From the NCBI GenBank assembly GCA_002503545.1, contig DARY01000033.1:49586-95681 (forward strand): 46,096 nucleotides of DNA, written 5' to 3'. The stretch is from Candidatus Methanomethylophilus sp. UBA78 (GTDB lineage Archaea > Thermoplasmatota > Thermoplasmata > Methanomassiliicoccales > Methanomethylophilaceae). The first letter of the stretch is position 1; each line of letters begins with the position of its first letter. Below are positions 36,643-45,103 of the stretch, piece after piece. The position numbers and the translations under genes are program-made. The notes below the pieces were generated by a model. It saw only the letters and a list, made by a program, of their open reading frames with translations, ran no database searches and was not told the origin of the DNA.

Positions 36643-39600
36643 TTGCGTGCGAACACCCCCCTCTTGGATCCAATCCATATTATCAGGAGCAGGACCAGTA
36701 TGGTCAGTACGAAGAGGGCCCAGAAGGTCATGCTGATCTTCTTGCCCTCGGCCGACGCCCCGCCGTTGGAGGCGGATGCGCTGTCGGTGGACAGGCTCGC
36801 GCTCTGGGCCTCTAGTTCGGAGGCCGCGGCGACGTTGCCGGTGACGGCGATCTCCTCGGAGGAGGTCGACAGGGAGACGGGGCTGTCTCCGACGTCGGTG
36901 ACCGTGACGCTCACGGAGATCTTGGGCACCTCGGAGGACTCCCCGTCGGTGTTGATCAGCATGATGTACAGCGTAGTCACGGAGAACCCGTTCAGCTTGA
37001 ACGGCTCGGTTCCGTCGGCGTATATTATGTAGCCGGTACTGTCGGTGAAGAAGATCTTCCAGTCGGTGACCGAGGAGTCGACGAACGATGCGGCGACCGT
37101 CGCCTTCTCCATGTACGGGTTGGAGTTGCGGATGGTTACCGCATACCTGTAGACGGACCCAGAGGATGAGTCCGGACTGGCCTTGTCGGCGGAGGTCACA
37201 TCGACGGAGGTTCCGTTGTCCACGGAGGCCTTGGCGTAGAGGTCCGCAGGTACGACGTAGGTCGCGACCTCGGTGCCGATCGTGTCGGAGACCGTCAGGT
37301 ACATATCGGTGCTTCCGGCGCCTATGGTGGTGGCATCGAAATGCCCGGTTACAGTCACCGACCCGGATGCTCCGGCGACGAGGGACAGGGTATAGGCCTG
37401 ATCGAGGACCAGTGCCGGGCTCCCGGTGATGATGTAAGTCACATCGTAATCGTTGACGTTTTCGATGTTGACGGTCAGAGAGACCGTTCCGTCCGTACCG
37501 AGCGTTCCGGTGACTTCTGTCACGACATCGCCGTAGACCGAACTGACATCATTGTTTACCACCGAGAAGTTGTGGGTCACATCGCTCTCGGCGACTTCCA
37601 CGGTCTCAGCGGCCGCCGTCTTGAGAGTGTACCTGATGTTGCTGCTCTCGACGGACACCGATACAGTCATGCTGACGGTGACGTTCTTCGGGACGCTGAA
37701 CTCGTACTCTCCTTCCTTGATGTTTACGGAGATCTCGTAGTTCGCAGAGTTGTAGGTGTAGGTGACGGTCATATCGCCCACGGCAGTCACACCGACGTAT
37801 CCGGAGACCTTGACCGTCTCGTAGGGGGAGGTCAGGTCCACGGTACCGTCGGCGCTTATCTTCTGGGAGATTGCGACCTTCCCGTCGGACTCCACATCGA
37901 AGATGTATTCAAAGCCGTTCTGGAGGTAGTATGTCACCGTCTTGACGGAATCCTCGGTCGTAACGGTGCCCTTCACGTAGGTGCCGGTCTCGCCGTCGGA
38001 ATTCTCCAGAGCGGTGATGCTCAGGGTGTCGCCCTCGTTGTACTTCACCTCGACGGAGTGGCATTCGAATCCGTTGGACAGAGATTCGAGAGTCAGCTCC
38101 GTCTGGCCGAGGTAGAGGGTAAAGGTCTTGTCCGCATGATAGCCTGCTGCGGCCAACGTATCGACGTCGATATAGTACTTGCCTATGTAAAGGTCAAGCG
38201 AAGCCCCTGCGGCGACCGTATTGTAGGTCTCAGCGGACTCCTTTTCCTTTATATTCAGTTCGTACCCGGTGCTGTTCGTGATGGACAGCTTCTTGACCTG
38301 CAGATCCGCGGTATCGCTGATTGCGAACGACCATGAGGACAGGGATTTATTGGCGGTTACATTGCTGGACTCGTGGGTCTGGTCACCGGTGGCCTTCAGT
38401 GTGGAGGTATCCATGGCCGCCAGTGTGACGGTTATGTCCCCGCCTTCGGGTACCCAGAACACCGCATTGCCGCTGGTGTCGGTGAGGACGTATACGGAGT
38501 AGTCCGATCCGCCCGAGGTTATCTTACCGCTGAGCCCGTAGAAGAACAGAACCTTAGAGGTTGAGCTGAGATTGTCGAACCTGACATCCTGTTTGACTGA
38601 GTATGCGGTACCCAGGGTCAGGTCCCCGTCTCCGCTGTCGGAGGTTATGTCGGCACTCACCGTCAGCGACTTGAGGACGGCCTCACCCGTCGTCTGCGAT
38701 TTGGAGTCGGCCTTTTCTTTGTATGCATATACCGTGTAGTCGCCGTCGGGCAGGTAGGCGACGTACTTGCCGTCGCTGCCGGAGGTGTAGCAGAACACCG
38801 CCCCGTCACTCTTGACGAACGCAATGTTCACGCCCGAGACCGTACTGCCGGTGACAGTGCCAGATACGGTACGTACATCGGTTCCGGCGGACAGAGTCAG
38901 GTCTCCCGACCCGCTGCCGTAGTAGATCTTGCCGTCGGCGATGACGTACGCCGTGTATACGTTGGAGACCCCTCCGGGAGCTGGCACATACGCTTTGGTG
39001 GCGCTGACTGCAAGTCCAGAGTATCCGATCGCGGAGATCTTAGGCGCTATGCCGGTGGTGTTGTCTATGGTCAGACTGCGGGCCTCATAGGCGGTGACCG
39101 TCATGGTCGCGGTACCTCCAGACCTCAGGGTCGCGGTGACCGAACCGACCGCATAGCCGTCGACACCCTGTACGGCATACGTTCCGGCGGGGGCGACAAT
39201 CTTTACCGAACCGTCGGTTCCGGTATTGTCGGCATAGGTTTCGCCGGTAGAGGTGTTGTAAACGGTGACCGTCTTTCCAGAGACGGCGGCACCGTAGGAA
39301 TCAGTTACCTTTACCGTCAGGGTCCCGGAGGACACCGAGATGCGCATGTGGTCCACATTCGAGGTCGCGACCACCTGCACGGTGGTCACGGAGGTCCCGT
39401 CCGCAAGATACAGGGTGGCGTCGTAGACGTCGGGCACCATGCTTATGGCATCTATCACCCCGCCGTTCACATCGGCCTGGTATGTCCGGCCGGTGGACAC
39501 GCCGACGTATCTGACATACCCGTTGAATGCGTATTCACCGCCGTCAGTGGCGAGCACGGTGGTCCCTTTCACGTCGACGGGGGTCAGAACGAGGTCCCTG

Positions 39601-42410
39601 TTGCTCGCGGTGGCGAAATCGGAACCCGTGACCGTCTTGACGCCGGTGCCGCCGTAGGCGGTGGTGGCCCCGGTGGAGAACGTCACATAGTACTCGGAGG
39701 AGGCGGGGACGGAGACCGTGTAGACACCGTCCGAATCCGTATAGGCGGTGCTGCGCTGCACGTACCTTCCGAGCTGGTCATCGTACTCGAACACGGCGAC
39801 CTTCACGCCTGGGACACCGTCGGTGCTGGAGGTGACGGTGCCGGAGAGGTCCGTATGGGTGGACCCGTTGCCGGTGTACTCGAGCAGGACGACCGAGGAC
39901 AGGTAGTTGACGAGCCCTCCGTCCGTCTTCTGCTTCGCGATCGCCTCGTAGGCATCCATCTCGACCCATCCGTCGGAAGACGAGGTGGCGTCGGAGTCGG
40001 GGTTGTACATGACGTGCCAGTACACGACGGTGAAGCCGTCGAGCGTGGCCGCGGGGCTGATGCGGACGTCCTTGTCGGCGAGCGCCAGCTCGTTGATCAG
40101 CGCAACGGTGCTGCTGTACGAGCCGCCGTCGATGCCGAACAGGGCCTTCCACAAGAAGGTCTGGTACATGGAGCTCGTGTAGGATGCGTATCCGCTGCTG
40201 GTGTTGATGGTGTAGAACTCGCTCGCCTCGCCGTAGCTGCCGATGGTGTAGTTGCCGAGGTACGCCATGGTGGGGAAGGAGGAGCTGTCGTTGTAGTAGA
40301 GGGGCAGCATGCTTCCGTCGACCTCGACGTACTTGATGCCGTTGTAGTGCCCTGCCGCGGCGCATACGCCGGAGTACAGGGTCTGGATCTTGTCTTCGGA
40401 AATCGTATTGACGATGTAATCGGTTACGGCCAGATACACCGCGTTCTCGTCGGTCAGGTTGCCGGCGTCGATGCCGGTGAAGCTGCCGGGGTTCTCCGAC
40501 ACGTACTCCCTGGCACCGCTGCCGGAGGTCAGCCCCACGATCCTGTCGTAATCGAGGCCCGCATCCGTTACGACTGCCTCGAAGTCGCCGATGTCCTCGG
40601 ACAGCATGATGCGGAGCGCTAAGGCGGCGACTGCTTCCGCGCTGCTATCCGAAAGGTACACGGCGGCCATAACGGATGAACCTCCGCCGACGGCGTCGGT
40701 CACGGTCTTGAACCCGCCTTTGATGACGGCGTCGTTGGAGTTGCCGAGCCAGGTGACGAGGGCTCCGCTCTTGGATTCGTCGGAGTACTCGTTCCAGAGG
40801 GTATCCAGCATGGAATCCTCCGTGGTGCTTATCGAGTAGCCGAGGCCGCCGTAGTAGCCGGACTTCTCGTCGTTGGTCGGAGTGGCCGCATCCACGGCGT
40901 AGATGGCGTTGGGCAGGACGACCAGGAGGGCCGCGACGACCACGGTCGTGAACGGGAAGAACTTGAGGGCCCTCCTCGCCCCGGCCTTGAAGCCGTTGCC
41001 CCTGAGGGAGGCGAAGTACCCTTTGAGGTTCACCGCCCTGACGACCCTCACGGAGAGGATGGCGCATCCTATCGCAAATGCGGAACCCGCGACCGCGGCG
41101 TAGTCTACACTGAACCAGCCCACGAAGAACATGGAGAGCAGGAAGAGCGCAGTGAACCCGTAGAGGCGGGAACCGGAGTGGTGTCTGCGCCTGTACACCA
41201 TCCATGCGCCGTACACCAGCGGGAACCAGAGGGTGAGCCATCCGTAGTAGGAGGCCATGCCGGATATGCTGGTGCGGGAGACCCTCTCGGCGAGGGACTG
41301 CATCAAGCTGCCGCTGTAGATGCTGTTGCCGTGCGTCATCGCATTGGATATCTCGGGCAGGCCGAAGGCGAAGGCTACGGCTACCGCCGCTATGGCGACG
41401 AGGAACACGGGGATCGTGACGACCCAGGGCTTCTTGCCGGCGGCCGCGAAGGCCAGACTGAAGACTATCGTGAGGATGCCGAGCACGAACCCTCCGGAGA
41501 AGACGGAGTCCCAGAGACCGGCGGGTATATAGTATGCCGCGCCGAACACGAGTCCCACGGCCAGCACCGCGTCGGTGATCAGGACGGGGGACCAGACATC
41601 CTTCCCTCCGATGCGCAGGATTATGAGCGCTATGGAGAGGCATACCGCGGCCACGACCGCGTACATCCTGAAATCGGTCCAGGACAGAACGACCGCCGCG
41701 AAGAATACGCCTGCGAGCAACGTGTATTTGCGGGCCTGCCTGCTGCCGAACACCCCCTTGGGTCCGGTGAGTCCCTCCCTGTCGACCGTCTCGAAGGCGG
41801 AGGCGAGGAAGTAGACCGCCCAGGCCGCGACGAAGCACACGAATGCGAAACCGGTGCCGTTGGAGAACGGCGTGGTCATTATCAGCAGCGCGAAGAAGGC
41901 GTAGAACAGGGCCGCGGCCACGCCGACGGTCTCGTCGCCCCTGAACATCCTCTTGGCGGCCATGTAGACGGGTATGCAGGTCAGTGCGCCCAGGACGGGT
42001 GCGGACCAGGCGAGGACCCCGGCCGCCGCGGTGGCGTCGGATACCCCGAAGAGGGTGACGACGTACGCTATGGCTGCGATTATGTAGTCGAAGAGGGGGC
42101 CGAAGGCGTTGGCCGATCCGAAGGGGTAGTTCATCGCCGCATCCTTGACGGGACTGTAGGTGCCCGCGAGGATCTCCTCCACGATGCGGAGGTTGTTTGA
42201 GGCGCTTGAGCCGCCGGACAGTGCGTAGTTGTCCCCGGCGGAGATCCCGTAGGCGAACACGAACCTCATGAGGAAGGCCGCGATTATGATCGCGAACAGG
42301 GAAAGCAAGCGCCAATGCTCTCTGAACCATACGCCCTTGCTCCCGTCTTTGGCGGAAGACTTGGGTTCCCCATCATCCGGGGCGGCTTTTCCGATAGCAA
42401 ATTTGCGCAT
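36639..42410 (-). CDS. STT3/AglB-family protein with ~1000-residue beta-repeat extension
   Basis: 1923 residues. Residues about 30-510 are a multi-helix membrane core related to archaeal oligosaccharyltransferase AglB, which moves glycans to Asn-x-Ser/Thr: the NYPFGSANAFGPLFDYIIA loop (about 94-112) is the clearest match, and YVEVDGSMLP (about 694-703) recalls the AglB luminal domain. The catalytic WWDYG motif is not present: the matching place reads LVTWLGNSND (about 551-560), and the second metal-binding loop reads PFSNGTGFAF. From about 860 to 1885 follow serial CNA-B/Ig-like beta domains, the first with a carboxypeptidase-regulatory-like LSGTVTSSTDGVPGVKVAVF. A last helix (about 1895-1915) and KRGVFARK end it. 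ATG at 42410 is preceded by GGAGA; TATA at 42458-42466. Confidence 0.85.
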   Translation of the reverse strand: MRKFAIGKAAPDDGEPKSSAKDGSKGVWFREHWRLLSLFAIIIAAFLMRFVFAYGISAGDNYALSGGSSASNNLRIVEEILAGTYSPVKDAAMNYPFGSANAFGPLFDYIIAAIAYVVTLFGVSDATAAAGVLAWSAPVLGALTCIPVYMAAKRMFRGDETVGVAAALFYAFFALLIMTTPFSNGTGFAFVCFVAAWAVYFLASAFETVDREGLTGPKGVFGSRQARKYTLLAGVFFAAVVLSWTDFRMYAVVAAVCLSIALIILRIGGKDVWSPVLITDAVLAVGLVFGAAYYIPAGLWDSVFSGGFVLGILTIVFSLAFAAAGKKPWVVTIPVFLVAIAAVAVAFAFGLPEISNAMTHGNSIYSGSLMQSLAERVSRTSISGMASYYGWLTLWFPLVYGAWMVYRRRHHSGSRLYGFTALFLLSMFFVGWFSVDYAAVAGSAFAIGCAILSVRVVRAVNLKGYFASLRGNGFKAGARRALKFFPFTTVVVAALLVVLPNAIYAVDAATPTNDEKSGYYGGLGYSISTTEDSMLDTLWNEYSDESKSGALVTWLGNSNDAVIKGGFKTVTDAVGGGSSVMAAVYLSDSSAEAVAALALRIMLSEDIGDFEAVVTDAGLDYDRIVGLTSGSGAREYVSENPGSFTGIDAGNLTDENAVYLAVTDYIVNTISEDKIQTLYSGVCAAAGHYNGIKYVEVDGSMLPLYYNDSSSFPTMAYLGNYTIGSYGEASEFYTINTSSGYASYTSSMYQTFLWKALFGIDGGSYSSTVALINELALADKDVRISPAATLDGFTVVYWHVMYNPDSDATSSSDGWVEMDAYEAIAKQKTDGGLVNYLSSVVLLEYTGNGSTHTDLSGTVTSSTDGVPGVKVAVFEYDDQLGRYVQRSTAYTDSDGVYTVSVPASSEYYVTFSTGATTAYGGTGVKTVTGSDFATASNRDLVLTPVDVKGTTVLATDGGEYAFNGYVRYVGVSTGRTYQADVNGGVIDAISMVPDVYDATLYLADGTSVTTVQVVATSNVDHMRISVSSGTLTVKVTDSYGAAVSGKTVTVYNTSTGETYADNTGTDGSVKIVAPAGTYAVQGVDGYAVGSVTATLRSGGTATMTVTAYEARSLTIDNTTGIAPKISAIGYSGLAVSATKAYVPAPGGVSNVYTAYVIADGKIYYGSGSGDLTLSAGTDVRTVSGTVTGSTVSGVNIAFVKSDGAVFCYTSGSDGKYVAYLPDGDYTVYAYKEKADSKSQTTGEAVLKSLTVSADITSDSGDGDLTLGTAYSVKQDVRFDNLSSTSKVLFFYGLSGKITSGGSDYSVYVLTDTSGNAVFWVPEGGDITVTLAAMDTSTLKATGDQTHESSNVTANKSLSSWSFAISDTADLQVKKLSITNSTGYELNIKEKESAETYNTVAAGASLDLYIGKYYIDVDTLAAAGYHADKTFTLYLGQTELTLESLSNGFECHSVEVKYNEGDTLSITALENSDGETGTYVKGTVTTEDSVKTVTYYLQNGFEYIFDVESDGKVAISQKISADGTVDLTSPYETVKVSGYVGVTAVGDMTVTYTYNSANYEISVNIKEGEYEFSVPKNVTVSMTVSVSVESSNIRYTLKTAAAETVEVAESDVTHNFSVVNNDVSSVYGDVVTEVTGTLGTDGTVSLTVNIENVNDYDVTYIITGSPALVLDQAYTLSLVAGASGSVTVTGHFDATTIGAGSTDMYLTVSDTIGTEVATYVVPADLYAKASVDNGTSVDVTSADKASPDSSSGSVYRYAVTIRNSNPYMEKATVAASFVDSSVTDWKIFFTDSTGYIIYADGTEPFKLNGFSVTTLYIMLINTDGESSEVPKISVSVTVTDVGDSPVSLSTSSEEIAVTGNVAAASELEAQSASLSTDSASASNGGASAEGKKISMTFWALFVLTILVLLLIIWIGSKRGVFARK

Positions 42411-42457
42411 TCTCGAATCTCCGTAACGATATCGAATGCGCAAACATGCCCGATGGG

Positions 42458-42466
42458 TTATTTATA
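42458..42466 (-). promoter_or_regulatory. TATA box of the STT3-like operon
   Basis: TATAAATAA on the minus strand, predicting a start near 42435 and a leader of about 25 nt with GGAGA before the ATG at 42410. This excludes a TTG start at 42443. Confidence 0.6.
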
Positions 42467-42536
42467 GGTTTACGGGCGCGTTTTTACTATAATAAGTAGG
42501 GAGGAGGATTGGACTGAAAAAATAGCTCTGGGTCAT

Positions 42537-43184
42537 TCAGAGTGCGGACCTTATCTCATCGGCTATGTCCCCGGCGGCGGCCAGGGGGTCCGCGGACTTG
42601 TATATGGCCCGTCCGACGATGACGTAGTCGGCACCGGCCCTTATGGCGGCCGAGGCGGAACCGCCCTGGGCGCCCACCCCGGGGGTGAGGATCTCCCTGT
42701 CCCCGATCACCTTCCTTATGGCGGCGACCCTCTCGGGACGGGTCGCAGGCGCTATGAACCCCTTCACCCCGCACCTCACACCGACAAGTGCCAGAGCCTC
42801 CGCGTTGGGGGCGGTGAACTCCTTCCCTCCCGGATGACTCATCTCCGTGACGGCGTAGATGTCGCCGCGGCCCGCCGCGGTTTTGACGGCCTCCGCCATG
42901 GAATCGCTGCCCGGGAACGCATGCACGATGACGGCGGACGCCCCCCTGCCGAGGGCGCCGTCGACGATGAGATGGACGGTGTTGGGTATGTCGGCCACTT
43001 TGAAGTCGCATATGACGTCCGAGCGTCTGGACAGTTCGGTTATCATCTCCGGTCCGGCTGAGAGGACGATCGGCCAGTTGATCTTGATCGCATCCACGGT
43101 ACCGGACACGGCGTCGGCAATAGCCAGGGCCTTCTCCCTGTCGGTCTCGTCAAGCGCAAGTATCAGGCGGCTGTTCTTTCTCAT
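42537..43184 (-). CDS. pyrF: Orotidine 5'-phosphate decarboxylase
   Basis: Final step of UMP synthesis. 215 residues, short archaeal form. Active site: LILALDE (first Asp about 11), IKINWP with catalytic Lys (about 35), VICDFKVADIPNTV (about 57-70) with the essential D-x-K-x-x-D, and phosphate-binding LTPGVGAQGG (about 170-179) and YVIVGRAIYK (about 189-198). I chose the ATG at 43184 because the TATA region at 43205-43214 is centred about 26 nt upstream, giving a leaderless mRNA; an ATG at 43196 would add four residues but falls inside the promoter spacing. Confidence 0.95.
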   Translation of the reverse strand: MRKNSRLILALDETDREKALAIADAVSGTVDAIKINWPIVLSAGPEMITELSRRSDVICDFKVADIPNTVHLIVDGALGRGASAVIVHAFPGSDSMAEAVKTAAGRGDIYAVTEMSHPGGKEFTAPNAEALALVGVRCGVKGFIAPATRPERVAAIRKVIGDREILTPGVGAQGGSASAAIRAGADYVIVGRAIYKSADPLAAAGDIADEIRSAL

Positions 43185-43204
43185 CGCTGTTGCCATTGTA
43201 CGGA

Positions 43205-43215
43205 TATTTTTAAAA
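43205..43215. promoter_or_regulatory. Shared bidirectional TATA region of pyrF and the radical SAM gene
   Basis: TATTTTTAAAA reads as a TATA-like box on both strands. It lies about 26-28 nt from the ATG at 43184 on the minus strand and from the ATG at 43239 on the plus strand, the spacing of archaeal TATA to start site. Both genes would be leaderless. Confidence 0.55.
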
Positions 43216-43238
43216 CCTTGCCATGGATGGTACGGCAT

Positions 43239-44300
43239 ATGTCCTTCGTAAGGTTCGATTCGGGTTCGGCCGCCAACGGCGGTGTAGCGGAAGGCTGCGG
43301 GTTCTGCATGAGGGGTTCCAAGATGGTCCTTTTCGTGACGGGACGCTGCAGGGCGGGATGCTTCTACTGCCCCGTATCCTCCGAGAAGAGGGGACAGGAC
43401 GTCGTATACGCCAACGAATGCCCGGCTCTGACCGACGAAGAGGTGATAGAGGAGGCGGAGGCCATGGATGCGGAGGGCACCGGCATAACGGGAGGGGACC
43501 CCTCGGAGAACCTCGGCAGGACCATCCACTTCATACGCCTGCTGAAGAACCGCTTCGGGAAGGGGCACCATATCCACATGTACACCTCCGTGATAAGCCT
43601 GGAGAACGCCCTCGCCCTGGAGGAGGCGGGTCTGGACGAGATCCGCTACCATCCGCGCGAGGAACTCTGGACGCACATGGACGGAACCGAACTGGCGAAG
43701 ATAGCCAGCACGGTGAAGATGAAGGTAGGCATAGAGGTCCCAGCGCTTCCGGGCAGGGAGGGCGATCTCATCGCACTGGCAAAGTACGCGGTATCGGCCG
43801 GGGCCGGCTTCGTCAACCTGAACGAGCTGGAGTTCTCCGAGACCAACTGGGACATGATGGACGGGCACGGCTACAAAGTGAGGGACGACCTCTCCGCCGC
43901 CGTGCTGGGGTCGGAGGAGACCGCGGTCAAGGTGATGGAGGCCCTGCCGGACGCACCCATACACTTCTGCTCCTCCACGTTCAAGGACAGCGTCCAACTG
44001 AGGAACAGACTCAGGAGAAGGGCCGAGCACACGGCACACGAGTACGACGTCGTGACCGACGACGGGACCGTGCTGAAGGGAGTAGTCTACGCGGACGACC
44101 TAGGGAAGGCGGCCGACTACCTGCGGGAGAACTACGATGTGCCAGACGAACTGATCCTGATAGACCGGGAGAGGAACCGCATAGAGACCGCGGCATGGAT
44201 CCTCGACGAGATCGGCGGGGAACTCCCGTTCAAATGCTACATCGTGGAAGAGTACCCCACGAAGGACCGTCTTGAAGTAGAGAGGACGCCTCTCAATTGA
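43239..44300 (+). CDS. Radical SAM protein
   Basis: 353 residues. The [4Fe-4S]-binding motif is CRAGCFYCP (C-x3-C-x2-C, about residues 38-45) on FVTGRCRAG, followed by GITGGDPSENLGRTIHFIRL (about 84-103) as the GGE-like SAM-contact motif. An upstream CGFCM (about 21-25) adds two Cys that could hold an accessory site. The C-terminal ~90 residues (VVTDDGTVLKGVVYADDLGK onwards) form an extra domain. It resembles archaeal pyruvate-formate-lyase-activase-like radical SAM proteins of unknown substrate. The ATG at 43239 is favoured by the TATA position; a hairpin follows the stop. Confidence 0.9.
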   Translation: MSFVRFDSGSAANGGVAEGCGFCMRGSKMVLFVTGRCRAGCFYCPVSSEKRGQDVVYANECPALTDEEVIEEAEAMDAEGTGITGGDPSENLGRTIHFIRLLKNRFGKGHHIHMYTSVISLENALALEEAGLDEIRYHPREELWTHMDGTELAKIASTVKMKVGIEVPALPGREGDLIALAKYAVSAGAGFVNLNELEFSETNWDMMDGHGYKVRDDLSAAVLGSEETAVKVMEALPDAPIHFCSSTFKDSVQLRNRLRRRAEHTAHEYDVVTDDGTVLKGVVYADDLGKAADYLRENYDVPDELILIDRERNRIETAAWILDEIGGELPFKCYIVEEYPTKDRLEVERTPLN

Positions 44301-44312
44301 TTGAAACAGAAT

Positions 44313-44332
44313 GGGGGTCCCGAGGGGCCCCC
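44313..44332. terminator. Hairpin between the radical SAM gene and nusA-like gene
   Basis: GGGGG pairs with CCCCC and CC with GG around a G-U pair and small loop, 12 nt after the radical SAM stop. It can end the plus-strand transcript and, on the minus strand, the polymerase operon. Confidence 0.5.
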
Positions 44333-44384
44333 TTAATGGGTTTCCGATGTTCCATACACCTTACAGATTAACCGGGGGCACCGG

Positions 44385-44813
44385 TCAGTCCACGCTGAGG
44401 CTCTGGATGTCGTGATGCCTGTTCACGATATCCCTGGCTATGCGCAGATTCTTCCCGGCCTTACCGATCGCACGACCCTTGAGTTTGGGGTCGACGGTAA
44501 CGGTGGCGTGCGTTATGTTCCCGCGCTGCTCGATAACGACCTTCTGAGGATTGTATATATGGAACACGTTCATGACGAACTGTTGGGGATCTTCCGAGTA
44601 CTCCACCACCTGGATGTTCTTCCCGGTCATGTCCTTGAGCTTTATGACGTGCTCCCCTTTCTTTCCGACCGCTATGTTCCCCTGACCTTTCTCCACGACG
44701 AAAACGAGTTTGTCGTCGGTATCCATGCAGTCGACCGCGTTGGTGTGGGTCAGCTGCTGGAACAGGGCGATGTAGCGTAGGGTCTCCTCTGTCAGTACGA
44801 TATCTGCTGCCAT
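44385..44813 (-). CDS. nusA: NusA-like KH-domain transcription factor
   Basis: 142 residues with two KH domains, the whole archaeal NusA-like protein, which lacks the N-terminal polymerase-binding and S1 domains of bacterial NusA. KH-1 (about 30-75) has NIAVGKKGEHVIKLKDMTG, KH-2 (about 90-140) has GRAIGKAGKNLRIARDI with the GxxG loops GKKG and GKAG. The ATG at 44813 is chosen; a GTG at 44822 overlaps the L30e stop (GTGA). Gene order rpoA2-rpl30e-nusA is the standard archaeal cluster, normally followed by rps12. Confidence 0.95.
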   Translation of the reverse strand: MAADIVLTEETLRYIALFQQLTHTNAVDCMDTDDKLVFVVEKGQGNIAVGKKGEHVIKLKDMTGKNIQVVEYSEDPQQFVMNVFHIYNPQKVVIEQRGNITHATVTVDPKLKGRAIGKAGKNLRIARDIVNRHHDIQSLSVD

Positions 44814-44818
44814 AGGTC

Positions 44819-45103
44819 TCACAGCGTTAAGATGTTGGAAGTACCCTTGTCGATGACGGCCAGGGCAGATACGGAGAAGGGCTTACCGCAGAGGGCCCCC
44901 AGCTCCATGTTGTTTCCGCCGTAGACATGCGTCTTGACCTTCTTGTTCGAGACGAGGAACTCGCTGGGACAGTTGTCCGCGAGGACGATCATCTGGGCCT
45001 TTCCGGCCTTGACGGCCTTCTCGGTCTGGTCGACTCCGAACTCCACCTTTCCGGTGGCGATGGCTGCTTTCAGTGCTTTGCTAATATCTACTTCTTCGCT
45101 CAT
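44819..45103 (-). CDS. rpl30e: Ribosomal protein L30e
   Basis: 94-residue large-subunit protein, of the L7Ae/L30e fold. Signature parts are KALKAAIATGKVEFGVDQT at the start, AKAQMIVLADNCPSE-type AQMIVLADNCPSEFL in the middle, and NNMELGALCGKPFSVSALAV near the end. The ATG at 45103 overlaps the rpoA2 stop (ATGA) and its stop overlaps the next start, so three genes are coupled. Confidence 0.96.
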   Translation of the reverse strand: MSEEVDISKALKAAIATGKVEFGVDQTEKAVKAGKAQMIVLADNCPSEFLVSNKKVKTHVYGGNNMELGALCGKPFSVSALAVIDKGTSNILTL

